DNA of 64,000 nt from Alectoria sarmentosa (lineage: Eukaryota; Ascomycota; Lecanoromycetes; Lecanorales; Parmeliaceae). The notes beneath the pieces are model-generated. The model searched no databases, was not told where the DNA came from, and worked only from the letters and a program-made list of their open reading frames with translations. The translations under genes and the position numbers were made by a program. Location: NCBI GenBank assembly GCA_009733775.1, contig WOGZ01000137.1, positions 1-64,000 on the forward strand. The letters are read 5' to 3'. This document shows, one piece after another, positions 12,572 to 25,600 of this stretch (position 1 is the first letter of the stretch; each line of letters begins with the position of its first letter).

Positions 12572-12601
12572 TCCACCCCCCCCACCCCCCCCACCCCCCC
12601 C
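12572..12601 (+). repeat. C-rich low-complexity tract
   Basis: Runs of 7-8 C separated by single A. It lies between the MITE and the stop codon of the small secreted protein gene. Confidence 0.9.
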
Positions 12602-12609
12602 AAAAACCA

Positions 12610-13331
12610 TCATATCCCAATCACATCCCCCAATCCCTCAGCAATCCTGAAAGTAATCCACAACTTCAACCCCTCACTCGGCCCTCCCCCTTCATTCCCC
12701 CTATTGATGATCCTCGCATTGAACATCCCACAAAAGCCCCTCTCAGTATACCCCACCATCGCATTCGCCAAAGCAAGTATGAATTCCCTTGGGATACCAC
12801 CGGCGCCCCCACTCGCGTTGAACAATTCCAGCATCAGCGGCCCCGAACTGAATTTTATGACCCTTTCGCGGAATAAGTGGTCCGGGACATCGAGGATCTG
12901 GATTCCGAGTTGGAACCAGAAGTCCGCGAGGTAGGATGCGGCAGGCCAGGACGGTGCAAATGTCTAGGAAAGTCAGTTCTGAAATTCAGCATCCTCTGTA
13001 TGAGAAGAAAGACGAGCAAATGGCTTCGTTCTTCTCCTGGAAGAAATGTCTTGTCTTACAGGGATCTTTCGGGAATACCTACTGTGAAAACATAGTAGTG
13101 GAGGAGGTAAGTAGAACCCAGCTCCTGGATGTGGATGCCATCACGCTTTCCTATGGCGCTAGGAACCACAGAGGGGGAAGAACGTCTGTAGGCTGGAGGC
13201 AGTGAGAGTGCTTGAGGTCCGCTTTGTTGCTGCTGGAAATCGATACGATTGACTGGATCGACTCTATTGCGAATCGTTGCCGTAGCAAAAGATAACAGAG
13301 TCCAAATGCCGAGAACGGCAGCCTGACGCAT
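12610..13331 (-). CDS. Small putatively secreted protein, unrecognised family
   Basis: Exons 13331-13083 and 12963-12610, joined over a 119 nt intron (GTAGGT, AACTGAC branch, CCTAG), give 200 aa. The junction reads LLHYYVFT/TFAPSWPAASYLADFW. Residues 1-20 (MRQAAVLGIWTLLSFATATI) look like a signal peptide. A low-complexity QQQQ stretch follows, then a hydrophobic, aromatic-rich body with few Cys. No catalytic motif was recognised. It is longer and poorer in Cys than typical small cysteine-rich effectors. The end near the C-tract and the MITE makes the 3' boundary somewhat less certain. Function unknown. Confidence 0.65.
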
Positions 13332-14144
13332 TCCTGCGGATTTTGCTGGGAAGCCCCGGTCCTCCACCGTACTCCTATCCTCCCAAATAACACATGCTTG
13401 GAAAGGTTGGGGCCTGCATTATAGCATGGCCGTGCGCATCTGCGTTGAAGAGAAATGATGCAGCAGGGGGAAATCGCACCAATTTAGAACAGGCATCGCA
13501 TGAGAGGCAGCGCTCACATGCTCCATGGTCTGCATAGTCGCTGCCTCGATACTGCGTAAGGCTAAGACGCACCAGAAGCGCGCGTCATCTTTGTAAGACT
13601 TTGGTTCTTGGCTGGGCTAGTCATGCAGGAGCGTTTCTTGCGAATTCTTATCTGTTCTGACAGCTCTGCGGGTGTTTTGATAGACAGATGCCGTCCTGTG
13701 GGGAAGAGGATCGATTGAAGCGCGCAGCTGTGGTCAAACGTGGAGAGGATATTTAATTACTCTAGTGTGGGGACGGTGACTGATAAGAGTGGGAAGGGTG
13801 GGGAGGGTGTGTGTGTGTGCCGAGCAGTGAGTGGTGAAGTGCTGCGGTAAAAGGAAGATAGTCTGGGGTAAATATGCATGTTTGACAGGCCCGAGCCGAC
13901 TACGCGTAAGCTGCCTGATTCCTCGCAGATCCTGAGACCGCAGCTATACAACGACAACATATTTGTGGATTGAGGAGAGAAACAGATATGATATGGTAGG
14001 GTAGGCAATTGATACGAGAAAATATAATGCTCTGACAGAGAAGCTTTTTTTGGCATGGCTGGCTATCGCTAAACATTCGTACGCCATTTTACGAAAAAGC
14101 GCTGGCTAGAATGAAGGAAGGAATCAGAATACCGCCCGCATACG
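13332..14144. other. Intergenic region
   Basis: 813 bp without a supported gene; a short (GT)n run lies near 13806-13819. It should contain the promoter of the small secreted protein and the 3' flank of the aldolase gene. Confidence 0.5.
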
Positions 14145-15266
14145 TTATGATATGCTTTTCTCCAACTCCACAATTTCCTGGAAATCTCTGGCATATTCCG
14201 TAGCCTCTAACTTGGACACTCGCGGCAAAGGCCTGCGTGCGATGCCTCCATACCCGAAGTACGTGTCCAACGCGCTCTTCGTACCTACAATCCCTCCAGA
14301 AATAGCGGCCCAGTCACCACGTGCCACAACAGCTTGCAGCTTTCTGGCCTCGGCCAGCTTTCCTGCTGCAAACAGGTCCACAACCTTGACGCAGGCGTTT
14401 GGCGCAACATTGCCGATACCGCAGATGACTCCAGATCCACCCACAATGAGCGTCTGCAAAGTGAAGTCTGCAGAACCGCCCATGCACATAAAATTGGAGC
14501 CTGCATCTCCCAGGGTGGCAGCATCTGTGGCGGCGGCGATCCGAGTCAGCTTGCCGGTATTTCCGCATGTGAGCTTGCAGCCAACGATGTTGGCATGTTT
14601 GGCCAGCTCGCTGATTACGTCAGAGCTGAGATCGATGCCAGCCACGGCCGCCGGGTAGTTGTAAATGATGATCGGGATGGGAGATGCGTCGGCAACGTCT
14701 TTGAAGAATTCGAGTATCGTGTCTGGCTTGTGGGATGGCTTGTAGTAGGAAGGAGGAAGAACTAGAGCATAGTCGCCTCCAGAAGCTAGGGCCTCCCGAC
14801 AAAGTTCGATCGTCTCACGTGTGGATTGCGAGCCACAGCCAACAATGACTGGCAAGGAGTCGAATCCTTCATCGTTCAAAGCTTTGCGTGTCGTCCGAGT
14901 GACCTGTTGTCTTTCTTGGTGGGTCAGATGTACTGCTTCGCCGTTGGATCCTTGTGTTGCAATTCCGGCCACACCAGCCTTTGCGAGTCTCACAGCATGT
15001 CTTCCTATCGTATCGTGGTCGAGGTCCTCGTTGCCCTTGAAGAATGCCACTGTAGGCACGTATACACCTGGTCTCAACGGCTTGCTCATGGTGGGCGTGT
15101 CGTCAAGTGAGGAAACAGATGCGCTCCGGGGAGATGGGTTGTATGATGATCCAGAAGAAACTGAGTCGGCGGGTTTCGCTGGCAGCGCAACAAGAGAGAC
15201 AGAAGAAATTGGGTTGTCGTCTTGATGGTAACTGCTGGCAGGCGAAGCATTCTTGTGACAAGACAT
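14145..15266 (-). CDS. DapA-fold (dihydrodipicolinate synthase/N-acetylneuraminate lyase family) aldolase
   Basis: Single exon. ATG 15266 gives 373 aa; the conserved domain starts after a Ser-rich N-terminus at a second Met (15089, MSKPLRPGVYVPTVAFF), which is an alternative start. Family motifs are present: ATQGSNGEAVHLTHQER near the phosphate/carboxylate site, the catalytic Tyr in IIIYNYPAAV, and the Schiff-base Lys in IVGCKLTCGNTGK. Fungi make lysine by the aminoadipate route, so it is not a true DapA. Likely roles are 4-hydroxy-2-oxoglutarate aldolase or the L-threo-3-deoxy-hexulosonate aldolase of D-galacturonate breakdown (GaaC/LGA1). Which of these it is cannot be decided from sequence alone. 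Confidence 0.88.
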   Translation of the reverse strand: MSCHKNASPASSYHQDDNPISSVSLVALPAKPADSVSSGSSYNPSPRSASVSSLDDTPTMSKPLRPGVYVPTVAFFKGNEDLDHDTIGRHAVRLAKAGVAGIATQGSNGEAVHLTHQERQQVTRTTRKALNDEGFDSLPVIVGCGSQSTRETIELCREALASGGDYALVLPPSYYKPSHKPDTILEFFKDVADASPIPIIIYNYPAAVAGIDLSSDVISELAKHANIVGCKLTCGNTGKLTRIAAATDAATLGDAGSNFMCMGGSADFTLQTLIVGGSGVICGIGNVAPNACVKVVDLFAAGKLAEARKLQAVVARGDWAAISGGIVGTKSALDTYFGYGGIARRPLPRVSKLEATEYARDFQEIVELEKSIS

Positions 15267-17022
15267 GTTCGATAAACGAAAAAAGAAGAGAATGTGAAGA
15301 AAAGGAGCGCAGGTTGATTGGGGACTAGATATTGAAAAGGACGGGGAGACCGGAATGCAGTACAAGTACAAAGCTAAAGAGGCGTTGCAGGTCAAATATT
15401 GGCGGTCGATGAGACTATTGAGATCAGCAAGAGGTCCGAGCACAGAACAGAGCCCCAGAGTGGGGGTCCAAACAGTCTAAAAGAGCTGAAGTGAACCCTC
15501 GTGGTCTGATGGAACGCAGTAAGCTGAGACATAGAAACCAATGCGAGGGCGAAAAAGGAGAGAGCTCGGAGCAAAGTAGGGACGGTGCTAGTAGAAGAAC
15601 AAGATTTTCATGCGGATAATGTTGTCATGATTGTTGGCTTATGTGAGCTGAAAGTCTTGTGGGGAGCAATTTTCCAGCCGTTCCACGGAGATGCCAGGAA
15701 CGCTTCAGACCCCGCATGCATCCCACACGTAGCACCCACACAACCACCACACTCGTCACTGATTGGTGATATACCGCCGGGAAAAGGCTGAATAGATTAA
15801 GGTTTACCAGCATCCCAACGGAGAATTGATTGACCACTGCAAGTTGTCGAGCGAGGCGAGTCTTACTGCTAAAGTGCTAGACCGAAGGAGATGTTCTTGC
15901 CGGAACTTCGGAAGGAACGGTATTTCTTTCCGCATCCTCCGTATCTAGACTTAGATACGAGATAGCACCGCCAGATGGGTCATGTTGGCTTCTCGACTCC
16001 GTTCTGGCGGGCTCGTGAGGCAAAGGCTGTGGCAGAGCGTGGGGGTTTGCGGCGGGACCTTCCGCCGTTGGTGCCGTTTGCAGGGATGCCAAGCAACCAG
16101 AGAGGCAGGAACGCCACCTGTACCTAGCTGTGATCTCGGAGAAAATATCTTCTCCACAAAACGCCGTGGCCATTTAGGCGGTAGCCGAATCCATGGTCAC
16201 CGCCATTCGCGACAACAATGGCCATTTGACTCATTGGGAGGTTCAATGGTCTGAGCATGCAGCTCTGAGTCTGGACCTGACGCACGGTTTGCGACTCATC
16301 AATTGGCGTGATGGACTTGGCCCCGAGAGACTTATTTACGAAGTTGAAAACGGGTGAGCAGTCGAGGAAATTACCCTGCCTTCGATGGATGATTTGGATG
16401 CATCTTGACGATTGACGAATGGGAAACAATCCGACGCGGTCTTTCGGACCCCGGCCGAGGGAGCATCGGAGCCTTAGCCCGTGCTTACTTTGTTCCGAAA
16501 ATTGAGCAGGTAAGTAAGTACACTGTTCGGGGTATCCCCGCGCTAGATAATGGAAGACTCTGTTGAGCTCTGGCTGAGGATTTGGTGAACCAATTGAGCG
16601 GCCTATACAAATTTTATTGGGAACACAATCGGGTCTTCACTCTCCTCTTATCGGGTTTCGGCACGGCTCGACTAAAGAGACAGGCTAAAGTCGACCGCAC
16701 ATGACCTGCATATCGATGTACATGCTCGCGTGGCAGCCACTGATCTTCTAGAACTAAAGAAGTAGGGTCACGCATATGAGCGTCCGTGCGTCAAGATTCC
16801 TTCCGATGCGATCGATGTTGCCCAACTGGTACATAGTACTTACCCCGCATACTGCAAAAAGGGAACGGCCGCAAGCTTGGTCTGTGACGATATTGATCTG
16901 ATGCGAGACGATCTCCGTGCGCTGTATGACTTGGGCGGGGCATAGCTTGCCACCCCCAACGACGATGTATTGCGGCAGGCGTCTTCGCTTTCGTGTTCGA
17001 GGCCATAAGTGGTTTGAAGTTC
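15267..17022. other. Long intergenic region
   Basis: About 1.75 kb. Frames of up to about 100 codons occur on both strands (for example minus-strand 15877-16173, beginning with ATG), but none has coding-like composition or a recognisable motif. No tRNA, repeat or inverted repeat was found. Confidence 0.45.
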
Positions 17023-18597
17023 TCAGTGACCGTCATTAGAATTGGTAAACTCACGTCGTGTGCGGATCAACTCGGCCAATGGAATTTCATCCTCTTCATA
17101 GAATTCGGCATCCTCGTCAACGCCGAAATCATTCAACGTATCGCCCTCTGAATCTCGCCAACCTTCTTCACCGCTCCCTATATCCTTGGATTCAGTAGTC
17201 TGGAATGCAAGAGACTTGTCTCGAAAACCTTCATTCTTGTAGCGCTCTTGGAAAGGTCGGCGCTGAATTGAAGTAGTAGTTCTTTCGTCATATCGCTTTA
17301 GGTCTTCCTGCTGTCTTCTACGAAATGCATCAACGTTGTATTGAATCGCCGACAAGTCTTCATTGTAGACAAACGGCCGTTTGAAAGGTGGCCGATTGCT
17401 AGACCTTGGCATCCGGTCAGGGTCTGGGGGAGGCCACAACGTAGAGGGATCTGTCAACAGCATGTTAGCACCATCAGATTATAAAGAGCATGCAGTACCT
17501 TCAAACCCATTGATCTCAAAGTCCAGGCCAGATTCGTTTGATGGTGTTGCCGTAAATGGCCATAGCCAGAGCAAGGGAGTGCCGCCCATTCCTTGTCTCA
17601 TATTTTGCAGTATTCCAATGTCGTAAGGGAATTCCTGTTTCCTGATATTCACTCTCGTGCCATCTGGACCATCAAGGTATCCTCCCCGAGCCCGAGCTCG
17701 ATGCACGAGTGTCTCATGTCGCTCAATCTCCCAGCCCTCAATTGTCGTAACGTTGCCACCCAAGCACCAGATATTACGAGCCAGAAGGATAGCAAGAGCG
17801 AACAAAATGAATGAATTTGCAACCAGGAAAATGAACAGGACGACTAGCTGCGCGGGGGTAGGACCGAGATACTGAGAAGGTCTAATAAGTAATGACCAGG
17901 AGATGATCAGCTATTTCGACATACGCTTGGAAGATTGCGTCCTGCCCAGACCATAGCTACTCGAAGGTAGATGAAGTATTCAAGGTAAGTCATAGATGCA
18001 GTTGCATAGAACAGGAAGCGGAGGAAATGAGGAAAGGTACGATGAGAGACACAATTGATAGTCCACGGGCAATGGTGATCCATTTTTGGTATACATCTGC
18101 AGGTTTTCATCAGAGATCGGCTTCAGTTGCAGAAGATGAGACCTTCAGTGACCTTTGACAAATTTTGCAGTGATGTGCCCGCGGCGGTTTTGATGCTTCA
18201 CATTTTCTACACCATCTTAGCTTCTTTTTAGACGATGGTGATTGGTCAGAGACCGATTGATCTAAACTCCAGACAGGCGGAACCGATCCAGGATCAGTGA
18301 AGCATGCTCGAGCATAGGTTATCCATATGCAAGCAACAAGGGCGTTGAAGACAAATGCCTGCTTCTGTTCCAACGCAGACGGCTCAATATGGTGAAAGAG
18401 AATCTGTGATCCATAGGCAAGAAATATGATTAGAGCAACCACGCCCGGGAGTGCCAGACTTCCTAGATCATTCTGAGGCATTAGAACAGCAGAAAAAAGT
18501 AGACGACAATGAAGGAAGGAAATATTGGTGAAGAGGGAACTTTTCGCGTCTGCGCGTACCAGGCTAGCGTCAACTTACCGCCAACCTTATTGGCCAT
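17023..18597 (-). CDS. PFA4: DHHC palmitoyltransferase, Pfa4 type
   Basis: Five exons (18597-18579, 18462-18153, 18096-17925, 17871-17499, 17450-17023) give 433 aa. The first exon codes only MANKVG; it is joined by GTAAGT, a TTCTAAT branch and CTAG to GSLALPGVVALIIFLAYGSQ. The Cys-rich domain runs LRWCRKCEASKPPRAHHCKICQR/CIPKMDHHCPW, with catalytic Cys in DHHC. There are four membrane segments, two on each side of this domain. The downstream motif FPYDIGILQNMRQGMGG followed by WLWPF is typical of Pfa4, the ER enzyme that palmitoylates chitin synthase Chs3 in yeast. The acidic tail ends near 17023; a GTGAGT close to the stop leaves a small doubt about the last codons. It shares a 343 bp promoter with the MutL gene. 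Confidence 0.9.
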
Positions 18598-18940
18598 CCT
18601 TGAATGTATACCACCACTCAGTATTCACCAGTGCTCGACAGCATTCATACACCGCTGCACAGCATGTTTATTTGTTGTATTCTTTTGGCATTTCATTCTC
18701 CACTGACATGGAATCACGACTGATGATTTCATTTCTTTGATGTCGTGATTTCACCAACCTCGGTTTTCCTGTACTCGTTCGGTTACATGTGGAGGCGTCT
18801 CAAGACTTGGCTTATTCAGGAAAGTTCTACAGGAAATCGAGATACTAGAATATGCTGCAAGGTCTACTGGTCTCGACCATTAGTATTCTGAAGGCGGAGG
18901 AATTTTCGATTTGTTGATTTCTGTTGGGGATTCTCGCAAT
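18598..18940. promoter_or_regulatory. Bidirectional promoter of the PFA4 and MutL-family genes
   Basis: 343 bp separate the two divergent start codons. No TATA box or recognised operator was identified. Position alone supports shared regulatory use. Confidence 0.5.
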
Positions 18941-21900
18941 ATGCCAATTACACCACTCCCACCAAATACCGTTCGAGCCATTGGCTCTGCGCAAGCGCTT
19001 ACCGATTCTGCCTCTGTGGTCAAAGAACTAATAGACAACGCTATTGATGGCCGAGCTACCAATATCTCTGTTGAAATATCTGCAAATACACTCGACGATA
19101 TTCGAGTCAAAGACAACGGTAATGGCATTGCTCCAGACGACCGTGCCATGATATGTGCAAGACATTGTACCAGTAAGATCAGAGATCTTTCGGACCTCGA
19201 GAACATCGGAGGGCGCTCTCTAGGATTCCGAGGGGAAGCGTTGGCGAGTGCAGCAGAGATGAGTGGGAGTCTTACAATTTCCACCCGGATAGAAGGCGAA
19301 AGCACCGCTGTGGAGCTGAAGTTCGATCGCAGGGGTCAAATATCAGGGTATTGTAATGTCAGGCGCGAGCTCCTGATTCATGCTAAGTCACTCTCAGCGA
19401 AAAGCGCACATCTCATCCAGTGGGAACGACCGTCAGGGTCGAAAAGTTTCTCCAAAATCTGCCAGTTCGCAGACAAGCTGCTGAGAAGGCATCGGTGAAA
19501 ATGTCTGCAAAGGTCAGAAAGATGCTGCAAGCTTACGCCCTAGCACGGCCGCACCTACGGTTGTCACTGAAGACCCTGAAAGCTAAAGACAGGAAAGGGG
19601 ACTGGACGTATCCAAAAAGCGGAGCACTCAGCGTTTCACTATCAGAAGCCAGCTTTAATGCCGCCACTGACATATTCGGCAAGAAGCTCACTAGCCAGTG
19701 CGAATTAACATTATCGAGCTGGTCAAGTACCGGAGAGCAGATCGATGAGGCCGCAAGTCAACGATCGGGGCCTAGCACCAGCAGAAACGAAGTGTACACT
19801 CTTGAGGCTATCATGGCCAAACGGGAGTGCGGTACGTATTTCCCCTCCATCTTTAGAAAGCACAAAGAGTATCTTCTAATCAACTCGCTATCTAGATGGC
19901 TCAGTATTGAGCAATGTCGGCCATCATCTATCCGTAGACTCGAGACCTGTGTCATGCACAAGAGGAACTCTGAAGAAGATCACCTCATTGTATAAATCCC
20001 ACATGCGCTCTGCGACGTCTAGCGGAGACAACGCAAAGATTGCAGACCCATTCCTGTACTTGAATATCGCTTGCCCGCCAGGAAGCTACGATGCAAACGT
20101 TGAGCCAGCCAAGGATGACGTTTTATTTGCCAATTCCGAGTTGCTTCTCGGAATAATCGAAAGGTGGTTCCACAGCATCTACGGCAAAGTTCAGCCTGGT
20201 CCCTCCAAACCATCGGCAAAGACCGTATCCGCGTCTAAGCCTCACGGTATTGAAATGTTGCTTGCTCGAAAAGATACACCTGTCGAATCTGCTCCCGTAG
20301 GACTTCCGCCATTAGCAGGATCTACTCTTCCAACCCCTCGATCGGCATCTGAATTGACTGCTCAAACTCAACCACGTTCAAGTCCTTTGGCAACCCCTGC
20401 CTTTTATGCATCGGCTTCAGCTCCTCCCTCCTCTCGACAAACTAACGAGATCACTGGAGCAATCAGCCTTTCATTTAACAAACCCCCTGCCACTGACAGA
20501 ACGCAAGCAGAAGCACCTCCCGGCCTCCTGCTGCGTCATGATGTCTCCACACCTATTCCTGCAGAGGAACCTAGCCTTAAGCCCTCTAGTGATGCAATTC
20601 GTACCCGCCGGAAGCCTGCCTGGAACGGTTCCATGTACGCAGAGGAGGAAGACGAGGAAGAAGATCTCCAATTACATTTGCAAGGGCGGCCTCGGTTACC
20701 TGTAGATCTTGACCTGGACGGAGACGAACATCTGCGGGATGTCAACGTATCGAACCCGTGGGCTTTCGCCAAGCTCAATGCAGCAATGCGACCCTCAGAT
20801 CAGAAAAAGCAACTCCACACCCCAGGACGACAAGACGGCGATGTGGACCATTTCACGGATCCATCTTCAGATGATCTGCCACGGCATGTGGAGCCATCAT
20901 TGCTGAACAAGCCTTCGCCTCGCTTTGACCAGGCTCACTCTTCACCTGAGGCAGCTTACCCAACACCAAGTCCGTTTCCGTTTCCTCAGAAGGCTCGTGG
21001 AAAACGCAGAGCCGACGATGCAAGTCTCGAAGCGTTAGAAACACCAGTTCCACCAAACAGAGAGCGTCACAAACGTGGGGCGCTAGATACCTGGGTGCAG
21101 AAGTCCCTCCGTGGCTATGACGAGCTTGATGATTTCCCGGATGCCTTTCAAGAAGACCAAGGTCCCCCAGACCTGCCATATCCTCGTGACTTCGTCTCAG
21201 CGAGATCCCTACCACCAGGTGGGACACCACTCTGCGAGATCCCAGATGCATCCCAACGACCACGACGGAACCCCACGCCACGGAAACAGCAGCGAGGCAA
21301 TATCGAAAAACCGTTCATCTCGCCCGTCAATGACCCAAATCGCGTCTGGTTCGACATTGGAGGAACTTTTTCGCAAAAGCGACATCAAAGACCACGCCCA
21401 AATAAAGACCATCAAGACACCACAGCAGCACCCACCCTCATCCTCCCCAATGACGAGATCGAAGACGACGAACCGGTGACTTCAGCCTCCGCACAGCGAT
21501 CCCTACCGCCTATGCATCCCGACTTGGCAATAACGCTCGACTACGAAGCCCGCAAACAAAAAGCTGGTGAAGCACATAAAAAAGTATTGCGCGAGCAAGC
21601 CGCTGCTGCAAGGGCCGCCAGGAAAGCCTTAGCAGATGCGCCTAACCCTCTCCATCCACAGCATGCTACTACGTCTCCTCACAAGAACCGCCAAGCCAAA
21701 GCAATCGCCGCCTTGCACACCCCGGACCTCCCTTCGACAGCAGCGCCATCATACGGAGTCGAAGAGATCTCAGCATTCGAACCCTCTGACCCCCGCGCTT
21801 ACCTCCTGCGCATCCACCAACAGGGAGAACAAGCACCAGGTTCACTAAGAGGGAAGTCAAAGAGGCAGAAGACGTCCATGTTGCCGTTGGAGAACGTGAA

Positions 21901-22192
21901 AGAGGAGAATTATATCGGGGATTTGACTCTCGTGGTCGATGATGTGAACGTGGGTGATGTGGAAGAGGATATGCAGGAGAGTGGTGTGTGGGATAATTAT
22001 GCCAAGAGGGGGGAGGAGGGTGACGCGTTTGGAAGTGTTGATGCTGTGTGTGCGGAGGAGATCAAGAGCTGGGAGAAGAAGTTGAGAGACTTGCTGAAGG
22101 GGATGTATGCGGAGGAAGGTGAAGGAGAGAGTGTGGATCTGGACGTGGATTTATCGAAGATCATGCAAGCTCACGCAGCTGGATTTGCTTGA
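18941..22192 (+). CDS. MutL-family mismatch repair/recombination protein, Mlh2 (human PMS1) type
   Basis: Exons 18941-19347, 19398-19831 and 19896-22192 give 1045 aa. The GHKL ATPase has VVKELIDNAIDGRAT (Glu of motif I), VKDNGNGIAPDD and LGFRGEALASAAEMSG, then VGTTVRVEKFLQNLPVRRQ in motif IV and the transducer domain to about residue 350. A long, poorly conserved Ser/Pro and charged middle follows. The C-terminus lacks the DQHA(X)2E(X)4E endonuclease motif of Pms1/Mlh3. With the LPPNTVRAIGSAQALTD beginning, this points to Mlh2, the non-catalytic Mlh1 partner that in yeast limits gene-conversion tracts. The assignment within MutL is inference. It is convergent with the polo kinase gene. Confidence 0.85.
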
Positions 22193-22626
22193 GCTGCAGA
22201 AAGATCTTTTGCTTCTTACTTTCGCTTATGGCTTGCCTCGTTCTGTATGCTTGCATTGGCTTGATTGGTTTTTGGGTCAGGCGAACATCTGCACGGCATG
22301 CATGGCGCTGCTTTTTAGCTTGGACGAGAGCTTTGGCGTTAGATACCCCATTTGCATAATCAATGCTATGATATGAACAATGCTCAGTGACGGCTCTGCA
22401 ACGTTCGCTCCTCTTGAATGCTCGACCAAAACAAAAGAGAAATCCATCGTATACTTTTGACAGGACGCCCCAAACACCACGCTGGATCATTGATGCTCGC
22501 TGCGTGATGTCCAATGCTAATAATCCTGCTGCGATAGGACTGCTCAGGAGCGTCATTCAAAACGGGACATCCAATCATCGACACTGTATAGTACAAGACG
22601 TGCTCCGAGGCGTGATTGCCTGCCGC
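22193..22626. other. Convergent 3' intergenic region
   Basis: 434 bp between the stop codons of the MutL and polo-kinase genes. No gene or repeat was seen. Confidence 0.5.
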
Positions 22627-25600
22627 TTAATTTTCAGTGGCAGGTATCTCATACCTCGAATCCCCACCCTTCGCACCGACGGTGACCCATACCAGCTTTC
22701 CACCTGCCTCTAACATACCCTCCCATTTGACACCCTGCTTTCTCCCCATACAGCCCAAACCACCCTCTCTAGCCCAAAGGCCCACGACGTCCCGCACGAA
22801 GGCTAACTTACCGTTGAGTTCGTTTTCTTTAATCAATTCTTTGAACTCGTGTCCACGATAAGAGCCGCTCAGCATGACGCTTATGGGGTAGCAGAGGACA
22901 CTTCGGGCAGCCAGTGCTCCAGCTACAAGGATTCGTCCGCTTTTGAGAGCCTTTGCCGCTTGGGTCGGGAGGTGGTAGAAGTCAAGCCATGTTGCATCCC
23001 CTGAGATTACGAGTTTGGTGTGGTCTGGGAAGTTGAATTGGAAAGATCCATCGCCGAAGCCCCAGATGCCTACATTGCCAAGGCGTTGGTAGAACTTTAC
23101 AAACGGGCCTGCGACACTGTTGCGTCTCGATCTGCTCGTAGTCGGTTCCTCGAGCGACTGCGTGTCTATCTCTTCACTCTTGCCAAGGGTTTGCGTCATG
23201 TATTTGCCAAATTTGTCCCAAAGACAAAGCTTCCTTCTCTTCTCGTAATCGTGAATGTCGCGTCCAGCGGCAAGCTTATCTGCAACGCCAGCATCGCTTA
23301 CTGGGACCTGATACTGAGACGGCGGAACCAGGACACGCTTGAGGCCGTCCAGGCCGCAGTTCTCGATGAACTCAATCGGTGCACCTCTTGCATGAACCAT
23401 CTGGTGCTTCTCACCATACTTTGCCATATTGCGCTTCTTCAAGTGGTCTTCCGCTCCTGCAACAACGACACAGGTTGGGTTGCTGGTTTCGTCGCCTTTG
23501 AAGACGCAGCCAACGGTGCCATTAGCGAGGATGTAGCCGATGCCAAATTTATTGGTGTAGTCGACCCACTTCACGACCACTGGGCGGTGCTTGAAGTTCT
23601 GACGTTTATTGTCGAAATCTTCAATGTGGGAATGATCTTTGCACACAGCCAAGTCTTTCAAGCTTACCTCAAGCTCATTATGAAGATTTTGCAATTGAAG
23701 GAGGACGTCTTCCGGTCTAGAGTCTGGGAGGCATTCTAAGACCTCATCGGGCCCAATGAGCGCGTTTCCTGGCCTTGGGCTATCAGAGCTTTGCCTGGCG
23801 CGATCCGACGTCAACTCTGAAGATATTGTCCTGGTGAGGGGCACGATATCAGCCAACTCTTTCTGCACATTTGATGCGATTCTGGCTCTTGATCGAGCAG
23901 CCATGTCTTGTCTTTTCGCATCCGAGCTCGAGTCTGTCTGATCAAGACATTGATCCTTGCTTGGTGGCCTGCGAGCCTTTGGTGCCACTGAAGGGTCTGC
24001 CATTTCCACATCCAGTACCTGGACTTTCTTCGCTCGAGTAGCTCTAGGGTTCCGAGCCAAAGCTTTTGCCTCGAGACCTCCCGCACTGGATGCATTGAAT
24101 GTGGTTCGGATAGGTAGCTCGTTTAGTAGGCCTCGTCGTGCGCGCACAGAAGCATTAGCCGAGGCCTTGGTGCGCACGGCGCTGTCGACGGGACCAGCAT
24201 GCTCTAAGATCTGCTTTAACTGGGGAGGTCTAGAGCTGACGTGAGCAGAACGAAGAGTAGCGGCATGGCTTTGAACAGGAGCTCTTCGTAGTCGCTCAGG
24301 TAATGATCGATTACCGGTATTCTCTGCCACAGCAGTGAACGATTGAGACGTCGCGGTGGATGATCGAGACCTGTCTGCGTCTTGCATGCTAACGTCTGAA
24401 TTAATCAGAGTCGATGAGCTGGAGTCATTTATTTCCGAATTAGTCCAGCTTGATGTTAAGAACTTGGACGTGTACACCATATCTTTCGGCAAAGGTACAA
24501 TAGGAGCGTGGCCAGAGTCTTCTTCAGCCCGGCATTCCTTGTACAAAGAAAGATGGAAATCTCCGCCGACTGCTGCTTGAGGCTCACCATCGCCAGGCAA
24601 ATGTCCCACACCACACTCTCTTGCAAGAGTCCTCAGACTCAAGCGCTCGGTACCCTTCAGCATAACGTCTCCACGAGGAGATGCTTTTTTATCGAGATAA
24701 CGGGGGAATTCACGACAGAAGTGTTCCTCCATCACCATGGGAATAGCGTCGCCGCCGTGCATTGAGAAGAAGGGATGACCAACAACCTGATCTGGATCAG
24801 GACGTTCTTCCGCATCGACTTTCAACAGTCGAGCAACTAGGTCTTTCGCTTCCTCGGGTATGTCGTTGAAGTGTCTGTCCTTCTCCGGCCAATCATACTC
24901 CACGCCTCTGGCCTTCCGATAAATCTCATTTTGAGAAGCTGCTTGGAACGGAGGTTGGCCAACGAGCATTGCAAACCTGAAACGGTCAGATCTGGGGCAA
25001 GGCTAAAGGCATCTCCGGCACTTACACGATGACTCCAATTGCCCATATGTCAACCTTATAATCGTGCCCACCCTTTCCTTTCTCCAAAATTTCAGGTGCA
25101 ATGTAGTTGGGCGTTCCACATAATGTAGTCCTCCTAGACTTCTGGTCGTATAGGCCTTGGTACTCGTGCTTGCTCACCAAAACAGCCGCCAGACCGAAGT
25201 CTCCAATCTTCAGGTTCATGTCGTGGTCCAAGAAAAGATTCCCCATCTTTAAGTCTCGATGTATAACATTCCGTGCATGCATGTATTTGATTGCTCCACA
25301 AAGCTGAACAGTCAACCGTCGAACTTCAGGCAGGGTCAAGCATCTTCTCTTCTTGACCATGTCCATTATCGATCCATTGGAGCACAATTCGAGCACAACA
25401 TAGGTGCTGTCTTTGAAAGTGAAGGCGCGGTGAAACTCGACAATGTTTGGATGTCGCATCTTGGCATGGATTTGGAGCTCTGTTCGAAACTGAGGAAATC
25501 ATGAGCCTGTAATATACCTCTGAGCATCTAGCATTGACATACCTTGTCCTCCATCTTTTTTACGTTCATATAAGTCTTGACAATCTTGAGAGCATAAATG

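Noticed and set aside
14145..15443. Use of the upstream open frame to extend the aldolase to 432 aa
   Set aside because: The extra N-terminal 59 residues have no ATG and are not coding-like; ATG 15266 or 15089 is the start.
15877..16173. 98-codon minus-strand frame with ATG
   Set aside because: Composition is not convincingly coding and no neighbouring exons or domain could be found.
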